From the NCBI RefSeq assembly GCF_014805685.1, contig NC_060884.1, positions 12,798,356-12,862,355 on the forward strand: 64,000 bases of DNA, given 5' to 3'. This DNA is from Silurus meridionalis (taxonomy: Eukaryota > Chordata > Actinopteri > Siluriformes > Siluridae). This document shows positions 1 through 13,200 of the stretch, piece by piece. Positions within the stretch are counted from its first letter, which is position 1. The number at the start of each line of letters is the position of its first letter. A model generated the notes under the pieces. The model saw only the letters and a program-made list of their open reading frames with translations, was not told where the DNA came from and did not search any database. Made by a program: the position numbers and the translations under genes.

Positions 1-198
1 ATGCTTCGCAGTTGCCTGAATCGTGGAGGAGGAGGGGAAGTGTGTGTCCTAATACTCCCTTCAGTTTGCAGGGTCAGAGACTGAGGTCTTTTTTTTTACC
101 CAAGGGTACAGCCATTGAACTTTGCTTTGAAACACACCAGCTTGGGTTACTACAGGGCTATGACAACTAGATGAAGTGCTTGGAACTCTCTCCTTCTG

Positions 199-235
<37 letters not shown>
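199..235. repeat. (CA)n microsatellite
   Basis: About 18 uninterrupted CA units. Confidence 0.95.
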
Positions 236-240
<5 letters not shown>

Positions 241-567
241 AACACACAACGTAAAGAGATCTCATCCTCTAAACACCTAAATGTTAGTGCCTGTTTATAG
301 TCAGTATTTTCTTGTACATATAAAATACTCTTTTGGATTTTTAATAGAAAAGAATGGCCTCTGTATTAAGATCAATAGATCTCTTCTTGCCTTCCATTTT
401 TCTATTCCTCTTTCACCACCACTTTTTCTGCCTTTGTCCCCCTTGCTCATATGTCTTGCAACTCTCTGGTTTGCGGAGAAGCAGTTCTTCCCCCAGGTGG
501 GATCAGTTAGGCATCAGCTAGAGAAAACTCCATTCTAGGTGCTATGTAACTACAGTCATTTGGCAGA

Positions 568-570
<3 letters not shown>

Positions 571-643
<73 letters not shown>

Positions 644-660
644 GCGTGCGCGTGCGTGTA
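571..660. repeat. (TG)n microsatellite
   Basis: TG repeat of about 90 bp that degrades into TGCG units at its right end. Confidence 0.95.
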
Positions 661-1012
661 ATGTGTAAAAAAACGCTTAGGTCATGGAAAAGATGTTTTG
701 CATTAGAGAGCGGGCAGGTTTAAGCAATGAATGAATACAGATTTTTTGAGAAACAGCACACAGACAAATTTTAATCTACATCATGATGCACTTCTGCCAT
801 GGTGAAATAGATGCAGACGGCAGATATTTTCAACTTCTTCTTACCCCACATGTACACATAGTTGGATGCACACAGATGTTTAGAATGTGTGCTGTAGTCT
901 TACAATTTCCCTTTAGTTAAACTAAGAGGCCCAAAATGTTCCAGCATAACAATATTAGTGTGCAAAGAACAACACCATTGTGGATATACCATGGAAATAT
1001 GGGTATCTACAG

Positions 1013-1162
<150 letters not shown>

Positions 1163-2677
1163 TTATATTATTATTTTATAAATATATATAAATATATAAC
1201 TGCTTAGTAAGTATAACAAATCAAAATAAAGTCTCAGGGCAGTGTAAAAGTGTGCATGAGCTGGTGAGCAAGTACACTAAGAATAAATATAAACATATAT
1301 ATATATGAACTAATATTTTATATACAGTGGATGTATAGATATGAGGATAATCAATACTATGAATCATATACAGGATAATTGAATAGAATGATTAAATAGA
1401 ATAATACTATTATATGCAAAATAATTGTCCAGAATGATATACAACACAGAGTGGAGCAGAATTGCCTGATGATCACTGCAGTAGAATCAGAAAAGCATAA
1501 ATATATATATATATATATATATAAAATCTTATTTGGTTTTTGCAGCTGTTGTGAAATTTGAAATTACTGACCAATGTATGCGCATTTACACCAGTTTTCT
1601 CCCAGTAGCCTAGGACCATTTGCAGAATGGCTAAACATACAGAAATAGGGCTTAAACCAAAGGACCTTAATGTTTAACCATCATCTGTAAAGCTCATAAT
1701 TCATGTTGATGTATTTTTTTTATCATTCATTGTAGCAATGGATATTAAATGCTGTACTTTCTCTGTGAAATCATGATACTGTTCTTGGCTTATTACAGTT
1801 AAAGCTACTTCTTGATTTCTACTCAAAGTCCACAGATGTGCAGAGTGAAGATTGAATTACCGGGCTTTTAATCTGGATTTCTACTCAGAGATTGTTTTTC
1901 ATTGCATGTTCGCTTTATTGGAGAGAAAAGCAGGACCGATTCGCAATAACATGCTTGAGCTGCGGTTGTATGAAAGGAGATCTGATGGGAAAGGGGGTTT
2001 TGAGGTAGCTGTGGGCAGCGACTCACCACATGTGTTACACTTTCCCAGGTGTTCAGGATGAAGGCCTGAAAGCCTATAGCTCGTCCATGTGAGTTGAACT
2101 TTGGAGCTCATTTGTTTCACTCACCCTCTCAAGTTTGTCCTTCATTTCAGTTTGGGCTTCATCAGGATCTGTAACCAAGCTGCAATTAGTCAATGCAAAA
2201 GCCTTTTTTTTTTGCAGTGTGTGGCCTCTCTGAAGACCTTCAATTCAAAGAAAATGGTCCTTGGGTCGTTGTGTGTGCATGTGTGTGTGTATGTATGCAG
2301 AAATGACTGCTATTTCCTGCTATCACAGGAAGCCTCTCTATTGGAACCAGATTTTCTTCAGAGCAGCATTACGGTGTGGCTGCCCTTTTTATTCCCTTAA
2401 TCATTCACAGCTTCAGACACCTAGAAGGCAGATGGGAGGGATGAAAAATCTGACGTTAAGCTTCAAAGGCTGTATGCCAAGTTTTGTCTTTCCATGATTT
2501 TCCTGCTCTGTTTGGAAAAAACCTTCACACGTTTTTTTTCCCCAGAAACATTTTGAAGATGTTATAATGCAAAAAAACATTTCTACATAATGCTTACATG
2601 CAATAAAGCATACCTATAGACTTTATGGCACTGTATGGTTCTATCTGACTGAATGCTATGTGTATTGTTTACAGGCT

Positions 2678-2790
<113 letters not shown>

Positions 2791-5700
2791 GAGTTTACAG
2801 CAAAAGTGTTGCCGTTGACCCTGTGGCCTTTAGAGTTTAGAGTTGAGTCTCATATTCCAGTGTGGTATGTTTGTGTTAAAGGTCTCCGTTACAAGCACTT
2901 AACAGCACGTATACCTCATAGTGACTGAACTGGATCAGACAGAAAAAAAAAAGATTCTAATCATTTTTATTAATATAGTCAGTAGTGCTGACTGTAAGGC
3001 ATACATCTGCTTTATTTTTGTTTACTGGTTTTATAGTAACAGCTTGCTCAGAGCTTTGTATGGTTCATGAGCAATAAAAGACTGGAAACTTTGAGTAATC
3101 ATTGAAATTGTAACCCTTTCTGCATGGAGACATTTGCTTAGCATTTTTGGAAGGAGTCTCCAGTGTCTGCACATTGTAACAAATGTAATAAAGATCTGCT
3201 GACAAAAATAATTTGTAAATAAAAAATGAATAAAAACAAGAGAGAAGAAATATAAAGTGATCCAAAGAGATTAATTGTGGAACATAGTGGTGCAAATGGT
3301 TGAATAATAATAATAAATAATAATTTTGCTGATATTCAATTGATTTCAATCGATTCAGTGACGCAGTCACATTGTGTTTTATTCATTACTTCTGTGTGCT
3401 CAAAATACGTCTTATCTTAATTAGTGTTATTTGTATTATTGCAATGTCTTGCTTATTACAAAACATTACAAATGACACAGTTTTCAGTTATATTTCATTA
3501 TTCAGTATGCCTGTTGATTCAACCAGACAGCAGAAGGTAAAAGAGAGACAGAGAAAAGGCAGATCTGTATTTCTGCTCCCTGGGGAGTGTGAGCATGAGT
3601 ATAAAGACTAAACAAAAACTGCATGTCTGCTTTAGTTTGTCTTTACTCTAGGCGATAGTTTGGCACATATCTACATATTGGTTGTGTCGCTTTGATTTTT
3701 GCTAGTCTCTAACAAAAGGACAAAAGAGTAAAATAAATATGTCTCAGTTCTAGACTAGTAAATTCGATACTATTTATGAGTATGAGACCCAGTGATAAAA
3801 CTGTTTCTGTTATGTAACTGTGACATTTTCAGTCGGGAAAGATCATACAGCCCCAAAACCTCAGTTTTTGGCCGAGTTACTATTTTAGGCTGTATTAGGC
3901 AAAACACCATGGACCTTAAGCCGACATTTAAACGTTATCAAGATTCAAAGATAAAGCACTCGTCTTTTGGGTGTCTAACAAAGTGGGATCTAACAGCATT
4001 ATCAGTGATGTAGTCGTCTGGGAGATATCGTACTGCCTCAGGGTCAGGGTACTAAATAGCTTCTTGTTGGATTAAGGTCTAGTCATGAAGGTGCCATTGT
4101 TATGTTATCAAACACATTATCATTTGATTCACCTAAAATGGAACAACTGAGTACTTTTTTTTTCTTCTATACTTTGGGTATACCTGTAACACTGTTCCAA
4201 TTAAATAACTGGAGGAATGCGGTAATAAAAAAAGGACAGAAGAAAACACTTATTTAATCAAGGGTCTTTCCATGCACCTCAACCCCCTTAAACCGCAACA
4301 TCCTTAACTGGCAGCTCTAGTCTTCCCAACACAGCCAATAAAAACAAGGAATGCAATGTTAACAATGGCTCTGTATAGTAAAAATTCCATTTTGTGTAAT
4401 CAAAACCTTTAGGAAACTATCGTGAAATATATACCAGTATTACGCAAACACTTTCACAGCACTACGTTAGAATTGTAGAGATTCAAAATTTGGATGAAAG
4501 GATTATTTCCTAAGGAATGCATGATGTTTCCATAACAATTTTTACAACATATGTAGTCACTAAGAGAAGTCTATTGTGAAACACGCTGCGCATAAGATCC
4601 ATATAATCCTACAGGGTGCATACATTATACGTGCACTATGGTTCCACTTGTGCATTTTGTGTTTAAAGAAAAGTTACGAAGAAATGTATTTCAGAGTTCA
4701 GGCAAAATCCATAAACATAGTTTCGACTTTTTTATAGATGTACTTGAAATAAGACTTTGGGATTTATGATCATTCCCATCGGTTGAATGTTACATCCACA
4801 GATCCACTATGAACCTGCTTTTAAGTAACTGCACATGTCCAAGGACATCAGCTCCAGTCGTAGTAGGCAGTGTATTGTTGTAGTGAAAAATCCTCGATTA
4901 AATAAAAAAAAAAAAGGTTTTAGGTTTTACTCTGTTTTGTTCAAACATCCTTAACCTGGACTATTATTTTGCTGTCCTACCAAGGAAAAAAATCACTTTG
5001 ATTAGTTTCCAATAGTCCCAGCCCATTGCAATGGTTTTTGTGTAGTTGAGCGGTTGAGTGGTTCGAAGCGTAATCCTTGATCACTAGCATTCTCTCGAAA
5101 TTATTCACGTTGTGTTTCTCTCTTTTCCCAAACCACCCTTCATTTATAGTTTTCCATCTCATCGTCCACTCTTCTGTTATCATGAACATTCTTTACACCC
5201 TACTTATTGAGTATTCTGGTCCTTCCTTTTTTTGTGACATATGTTGCTGATTAAGGCCTTTGTTAGTGAACTTTCACCCCAAGGAAATAAAATCTCACAA
5301 ATTGATCACACACACATGCGCACACACATACACACACACACAAACACACACACACGTACAACTGCGCACATCCAAGCATGATCTTACTTCTGTAAATCAA
5401 TTGCATTGTCATCTATGGCACATAATTCCAGTAGGTTGATTTAGCGTTCACATTTCACAGTAGTCACACGAGGAAACTGAATCAAGATCTCTCTCTGGAG
5501 TCAACTGAGTTTTTTAACAATATAATTAATACCTTGGCCTACTTTTCCCAGATAATTTCCATAGTATTTCTTGCACAGTAAGATGCCAAACCTGTGCTCT
5601 GATATGCCTCCAAACAGGCATAAAACTTACTCTCCAGCATAGACTTGTACGATGGTTCGGATGGGTTTGATTTATCCATTTTTAATATTTTATTTGATTT

Positions 5701-6063
5701 AATTCAAATACCAGACATACTTATACTTATCCTGTAATGTAACTCACATCTCTTGCACTTGTTATATTGCAGGATACTGTTCAACTGGCAGTCTTTCTTA
5801 ATGCATTGTTTTGTTGTGTTTTGTTGAGAATGGAGAATATTAATCTAAACAGATGATTAGCAGGTTATAAGTTGCATAACTACACGCTAATAGTTAATGG
5901 TTAAATTAAACACACAAAATTCTACAATTATTTTTAGACTATTGCCTGTTGATTTTGTTTCATATCGGCTTATGCATTTGGATTTATTCTCCAAAGCTGG
6001 ATTCATTCCAAAGATAATGAAGACCTTTCTTGATTACCAATCCCTTCATACCTTTACTTCAAG

Positions 6064-6065
<2 letters not shown>

Positions 6066-6112
<47 letters not shown>
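6066..6112. repeat. (CT)n microsatellite
   Basis: About 23 uninterrupted CT units. Confidence 0.95.
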
Positions 6113-6117
<5 letters not shown>

Positions 6118-9100
6118 GTATTTCACACCTCTCACTCACCCATAGTGACCTGGGTTCTGTCAGTCATTATCATCTGACTACATTGATTTGCTTACAAAAA
6201 CTTTCATTTGCTGCAGTGTGTGTGGATGCCAAGTGTGCTTAGTGAAAAAAGCACACTGATACTTAACATTTGCTCCAGTATGCTGCCTGCAACATTGTTT
6301 TTATTACGGATTTTCAAATATATATTCGTATTTTATGTATATTGCTGTTGTTTTTTTATTTTTTATTATAACTCCTGGAACAAGCACTAAAAACATCAAA
6401 TTGCATTTCCTCTCATTGTAAACTGCCATTATAATTTCTCATTGAATTATTTGTGCAACAAAGAAAAACCTTTTTTTTTTTTTTTTTTTGTTACACGGTG
6501 CTCTTCACTTCTGTTTTTATTTTAGATAATGATCATGAGCTAGGCAGTGTGGTAGAACTCTGAGCTCATACAGGACTTGTGTAGCCAGAATCTACCAAGA
6601 ATCTCTTAATAACTTAAAACTAACCTTAAAGCTATTTAAATCTGATATATATAAGTTTATATACAAAATTTTGAATCTCAATACTCACTAAAACATATTC
6701 ATTATAAAATGTCCCAATCTGCAAACTGTATAACTGATGCTTTCCAGGTTACCTAGCTGAATTAGTTCTTCTTGTTTTAGTTTATGGGTATTGTGATTCC
6801 ATAATGCTTCCATTAGCCATCGATATATATTTTGGTGCCGCACTTTTTATTTGTCCTTCATGTAATTTTTACGTACTATCCAATTCCTAAATCGTTACTT
6901 GTTATGCTTGAATACACAGTGTAATCACTGCTGTTCTTTAATCATACCAAGTGACAATTCAATCCAAAATCCAAGAACACCTCATTTGTTTGTTAATATT
7001 ATTATTAATAACATGAATTATTAGTAACAGGGCATTGACATTCTGCTTGACCAAATGTGTCTTACTGTACATATGTTCTTGTGTACCTAAACATTTTCAT
7101 TTCTAAAAAAAAAGGAAGTCTAGCCTGGAACGCGTTTTATTTTCTCCATTGCGTTTAATGGCTTTGTATCTTGCACGTAAACAGTGTGTCAGCCTTGTGG
7201 AGAAAAAGGAACCCCATCCTGAGAGAAGAACTAAACCATGCAGAGATAATTGTGTCTAAAAGAGTCATTAGTAAGAACAATTGTTTGTGATTTCATTGTG
7301 TGTTATGTAGTTATGCAAGGAAGTGCAATTTCCAGTAAACACGGGCTGTTTTTGTTGTATTATGTGTCTACGTGGCAGATGTTGCTCATGACGTCCAAAA
7401 CTTCTGAGCATCAATTCACTTGTATTAGCTTTATGTGAGAATTATTAATGTAATGCGTCTATATCACAGGGGTATCTGAGACTCACAAAAAGAATACAAA
7501 AAAAAAAAAACAGTACTTTGATTTCTGCTCACAAGCAAGTTAAGCTCACTCTTGCATTTAGAGAAATAATAATGTGTGATTCTATACCGATAGAACTGCT
7601 CTCTACCACTCTAAACCATTAAGTATAGCCATCAGTCAACATAAGCCAGAACTACATCCCCCTACCCCCAACAGCCTTCATTTCCTGTCTGGCTCAATCC
7701 AATCTCAAACCCTACACATTTGACAGTCGACACTATTCAAGCAAAGTGTTATCACCAGACTATAATATTGCGTTTGCTGTCAGAAAAATGCAGATAGGCA
7801 CAGGTTTCCCAGACGTTTTCCATTTAATAGTGGTGCCTGTTTAGTTTCCCCAGCTGTAGCTAATATGGTCAATTAGCTTCATGTCATGTCTGTGCGTTTC
7901 TCATCTAAAAGCCTGATTACTTCAATATACTATGAAAAAACACACTCCTCCTGTGTTTCCTGCTAATTCAGGAAGCAGATAAATCTAATGAATGATTCAT
8001 ACATATTAATATACTTACTATTTTGCACTGTCATCTGTTGGTTCAACACATAGTTTCGCAATATAACGGTCATGATATAACAAGGTATAAGATTTTGTGT
8101 AAATCTCTGCTTAGCCCACATTTTAGTTCTGTTCAATCCCAAATGATATTCATAGTTTAACAGATCAAAGAGCTTCGTGTGAGTAGTCTGAGGTCCCTGA
8201 CGCTTGGATTAGAAATTATACATGGGTAGATTTGTTCAATGCAGCATATAAATAACTACTAAATAGTTTTTATGCAACTAATAATTATATTGGTCACTCC
8301 ATCTGTCTTTGGCGATGTAGTGAATAATAATGTATATCTCTTCAAAAGTGGAAGCAGAAATACTAATTCATGTTGTGCACCAGTCCATTTCATTTTGCTT
8401 TGATATTTCACCAGTAAAAACTTGTCCAACACAATGTTCATTATTATCAATAAATGTATTTATACATAAATTGATTTGAAGATGATTTATTTTAGTAAAT
8501 CAGTGAGCTTCTTTATTTTTATTTCCAGACTTGCATGTAGTTCCTACATGATATGGCCACAGGGATGTGGATACCTGATCATCACATTTATATGTGGGTC
8601 TTCCTCAAGCTACACATAGTTGTTAAAGACATCTTTGTATGCTGTAGCATTAAGATCGCCCTTTACTGGAACTAAGGGGCCCAAGCATTCTAGTATTACA
8701 ACTTTTATTAATGTTCTTGTAGCCGCAATTCCCTACACCCAGATTTGGTAGATTTGGAATGGCATGTTTAAAAATCATATATAAGTGGTATATAAATGCT
8801 ACTGAAATAATGTTCAGGTGTCCAAATGTTACCATAAAGCATACATGCAGTCATTTTTGTCACAAATAAATATTTTGTAGTGCATATCTCCTGATATGGC
8901 ACAGTTAGCTTTAGCTACCTTGTGCAAGGCCGAAGCAATCAGCCAGAAGTGTGTGGCACAGATGTTCAGACCACTGCACTAATTGTATTCTGTCGGCAGA
9001 CAAAAAAGGCACACGAATTAACGTGCAGGACCACACATGCACAATTGCTCTGTGCAGGTCCATGTGAAAAGTGGAGTTTACACTTAATGAGGGGAAATTT

Positions 9101-11892
9101 GTGAGCCCGTGTGACTAAAAGGATCAATACTGTTGATGAGGTAGCCAGTGATTATTGATCTTGCTCTTAACTGCCTAGTTAAAGTCAACAGCTGTAGACG
9201 TTTGAGTCCGAACGTCCGAGGAAAGCCAGATCACCGAAAGCAAAACATATCAACTGAAAAAAGAAGAGTTAATCTACATCAATCTCATTTGAATTATGAC
9301 ATTTTTAAGGTCATATTTATGACTTAGAGCCTGTTGAAACATATACGTGTGCCATTGCTAATCAGCGCACTACATTTATATGACTATTGATTTCTTCATA
9401 AAGGATGGGACCCTGTCACCAGATGGACACGAGGATGATATATAGGCCTTGTTTACATGTGTATGTGTAAAAGAGGCCCTCGGGCAAACTGCACCATTTG
9501 TTTGTAGCCTGTATTGATGGAGTCCTTCTGGCACGAGTCAGCAGTGTAGTGAAGAGACCCTCATTGGCAAGACAATTGCTCCAACTTCTGTTTGCTATTT
9601 AACACGTCAAAAGCTATGTTGAATAGAAGGCAGTGGCTAGAGTGTAAGTGTCAAGCCTTCAGGAGACAAACACCATTCTGTCAACCTTCTCCCTTCTTTG
9701 TTCTCCTATTTTACAGAATTGGTGAATATGCATGAGTTAGATAAGAGAGGTTAAAGGGGTTAAAGGGTTGATGGGGGTGAACTAAAAAAAAAATCAGCCT
9801 GTCTGTGTGCTGTAATATAATAATTTGGAAATCTTTTTTCTTAAACTCCAGCTTAAAATCTGTGTGTTATGTAGCTCTACATTGATACATCAGATGTATA
9901 ATGCAATAGTACTTCAAAGAAATGCATAAGAAAAAGTTTTGATCACTGGCATCTGTCACTGTAAAGTCACCCCCACAGGGTCTCCTCTCTCTCCGGTCAG
10001 TAGGCACCTCCTAATCATGGTCACACTTTCAATTCGTTCACTCTCCTTTTCGCTTCTGTAGTCATGTACAGTTCTCTATCTGTTCTATCCGGATGAATAG
10101 AGAATAAAGTCAGTAAAAGGGAGCGAACACACACTGCTTTTACATAGTCAGACCTGAAGCCACAATAAGGAAGTGACCTTTACTATGAGGTCTGATGTGT
10201 CTCTTGAAATTTAGTTCTAAGCTATATATCTATTTGATTAAATAGGATCAAACAGATTAAATAAATAAATATGTGAATAAGCAATTATAAATAATAATAC
10301 AGAATATAAAAGTGTGTATATGTGGGATTTTTGTATTGTAAAAAAATTACATTAATTAATTCATCCTTAGTATATGATAGATATGATGGTTGGCTGCTAG
10401 TTTTTCTATTTAAATAGGATGCTTAAATATGTATAAATATTAACATTTATGAATACTTAACAATTTTTCTTAACAATATTATATATAAATATTATACAAT
10501 TAAAATAAATAGCTGCAGGACAAATACCTCTGCATACCTCTAGTTAAAGCCAACCAGGAAGTTGAGTCATGCAGCTTTATAAGTTGAGCCAGAATGAACA
10601 GACCATGCTGATTTCTATGTCTGGGCTTTTTTTTAATCATTTATCATCTAATGCAATGTACTGACTTTGGAAGACTCCATTTGGGTTAAAGGTCTCTATA
10701 AGCACTAGACTAACCATCCTGTAATAACAGCGTGGCTCATGTCAACTGGACGTGTTTAAATACATTACAGCAGTGTGCTCACATGAGAAAGAACGAGGAA
10801 ACAGATTGTTCTTTTTCCTCTTGTCAAGCGGCACGAATTTCCTGAGCTGGCATTTGTTTACACAAACAGGGCTGGACTCGGGATGACTTGGCGTGACAAT
10901 CATGATATGGGTTTATTTAAACCTCTGCTAATAGATTTTCCAATCACAACATAAATATGTGTGTTTATTATATCCAAACCCTGGCATTATCCAAAGAGCT
11001 TTGTGCAAAGATTATGTGAAAAATAAGCTAGAAGTCTTAACTGTGAAATATCTATTTCTCAAGAGATGATATCGTCTTATATTGATTGGTGTATCTTGTT
11101 AGAGGTTTTTGCAAGTAAGTGTGTTTATTTCTAGCTGAATGCTCGATATAGCGTTAGATTAATATTCTGTGTTGGAGATTTTCTGCCTCAAATCTGGTCA
11201 TTGTGTTCAAATCTTTATTGTACACTTGACAGCAAAGTAGTCTTCAGCATTAGCACTACGAATTTGTATTTTTCATTTCAGGCTATACAATGTGTAGCGG
11301 TTTTGTTGCTTTCAATTAACCATTTCTTTCTTTAAACCACATCATTTCAGGCTAAATTGGTAAGTCTATTTTGGGTACACTGGGCATGGAACAGGAATTC
11401 ACACTCGGTTGTTTATTCTTGTTATTTTCATGTTGTGTCCTGGCAGGCTATTGAATGGCTTTGTCACATTTCCTGTGCTTCGATGTACTGGAAAATAGCG
11501 ATCCGTTAACAGGGAAAATGATTGTCTGGAAAAGCAATAGGGAATTGTTGGACTGGACTGTTTTCTTTATATAAATATTGGGGTGCCGTGGAATTTTATA
11601 ACGTCTTGGAAAAATCATAGAGAATTCTTAGAAATATGGATGGGAATTGGTTGTTGTAGCCAGCAGGTTACTGGACAATTGTTTTAATTTGATTATGCCT
11701 CATGGTATATATGGAGAAATTAAAAGTAAAAGTGATTAGATTGTCAAGCCAAGCATTTTTCTCTTAGTCATCTTAAGTAAGCACTTTATCATGATCAGGG
11801 TGACTGTGGAGTCCGAGTCTGGTCCAGTAACCCTGGGACCAAAGGTTTAGAATTCATCCCAAATTGGGCACCAGAACACCACAATGCTCCAT

Positions 11893-11911
11893 GCACACAC
11901 ACACACATACA

Positions 11912-11967
<56 letters not shown>
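11893..11967. repeat. (CA)n microsatellite
   Basis: CA repeat with two early interruptions, then about 27 perfect units. Confidence 0.95.
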
Positions 11968-11968
<1 letters not shown>

Positions 11969-12212
11969 TCTTGCCTGTACATCATAAATCTACCAGAATA
12001 TTTTTTGCAGTAGACTTGATAAACCAGAGGGAAACCCATGCAAAATACAAGGAGACTCTCAGTCATAGGTTGTGGTCAGGTCAGTCTGTTAAAATTGTAC
12101 ATCATGCTTCCAGTCAAATTCAAATGTTTTGAACAACTGGTTTGGGACATGAAAAAGAAAAAAATTTGCATTATGCAATAAAATAGGTTAAAAAAAAAAG
12201 AATTTGGAATAC

Positions 12213-12520
12213 AGTCAGCCACCGATAATTCACGGCTCGGAAAAGTTGCGGGTTCTCATTTGGGACTTAACTAACAGCAAGTTGCGGAATTTTTTTTTAA
12301 TTTGCGGGAATCCGCAGCGGAACCGAATGTTCAGGAATAACATTTTACGCTATGTTTTCACTAGCAAATGTCATACAATTTTTTAAAACACATTATCGTA
12401 TTAAAGTGACATAATGTATAGATGAAATCACTAAGTTACCATAAGGGGCTGCAGGGGTGCGTCCAAAATTCGCAGATTTTCAGAACTCGCGGGGGTCTAA
12501 GAACGAAAATTAATTAAATT
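12213..12520. mobile_element. Possible Tigger/pogo-like DNA transposon fragment
   Basis: The left edge, CAGTCAGCCACCGATAATTC at 12213, resembles the terminal inverted repeats of Tigger/pogo elements (CAGT, then a pyrimidine-rich stretch, then a CGATAATTCGCGG-like motif). CG-rich pieces such as TTGCGG and AACTCGCGGGG recur to about 12500. I could not pair a clean right end or a TA duplication, so the boundary is a guess. Confidence 0.4.
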
Positions 12521-12739
12521 TAATATCATAATTAATAATTGAATTAAAAATATAAGTACTAATAGAATATAGAATATACATATGTAGCAGCTTTTACATT
12601 CCACTGGCAGAAACAGTGTGACTATAAATTAAGCTAATAAACTGTACAAATTCTGCAATTTGTGTAACAAATAAAATGAGTTTGAGGTAGCGGGTGTAGT
12701 GCACATTAATAAAAGTTCTAATCCTTAATCGTCTCCTGT

Positions 12740-13200
12740 GTAAGGACCTAAATTGCCTGTGGGAAGAAAAACATCATTTATTTATCTGTCTTGGTCTTCA
12801 AGGAACGGAAGTGTTCCCTGACCAAAACAGAGAAAAGAGGGTCCATTGTTTAAATGGCTGCGGTCCTATCTTCCCGGCCTTGGTCTAGAACTGCATGGAG
12901 CCGGATAGATAGGGCAAGGAGCTCAAGTAAGGATGGTAAATTCACCTTATCCCAGCACCCCCGAAGAGCTCGCCAGTCCTGCTTTGTGCTGTTCCCAAAC
13001 CAGGCTGTGATGCTTCCTGTCACAATGCGCTCAGTGATGCAGGGTTAAATCTCCTGAGCTTTTCAGAGGCCAGTTTATAGTCTCTTGAACATCTGAGGTG
13101 GAACAGATGCTGACGGGCCTTCTTCATCATTTTATAATATAAAAGACAAGTTGTGCTTTCCATCAAGTTCCATGTTCTAGCATGGTTTAAGTAAGGACAC
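12740..13200 (-). pseudogene. Degenerate LINE (L2/Rex-like) reverse-transcriptase 3' end
   Basis: Read on the minus strand this is a broken C-terminal piece of a fish non-LTR retrotransposon polyprotein. In one frame (about 13150-13020) it gives KKARQHLFHLRCSRDYKLAS, in the next (about 13045-12950) TGSITAWFGNSTKQDWRAL, and further on SLKTKTDK near 12790. The order (leucine/arginine-rich segment, then a TAWFGN-type motif, then an RSLKTKT tail) is that seen after the polymerase domain of L2-type elements. At least one frameshift separates the blocks and only this 3' part is present, so it is a dead relic. Family assignment is from memory of the motif. Confidence 0.7.

Noticed and set aside
1852..2061. 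Possible exon with LERKAGPIRNNMLELRLYE
   Set aside because: No family resemblance and no good splice sites on both sides. It did not fit an E1 segment.
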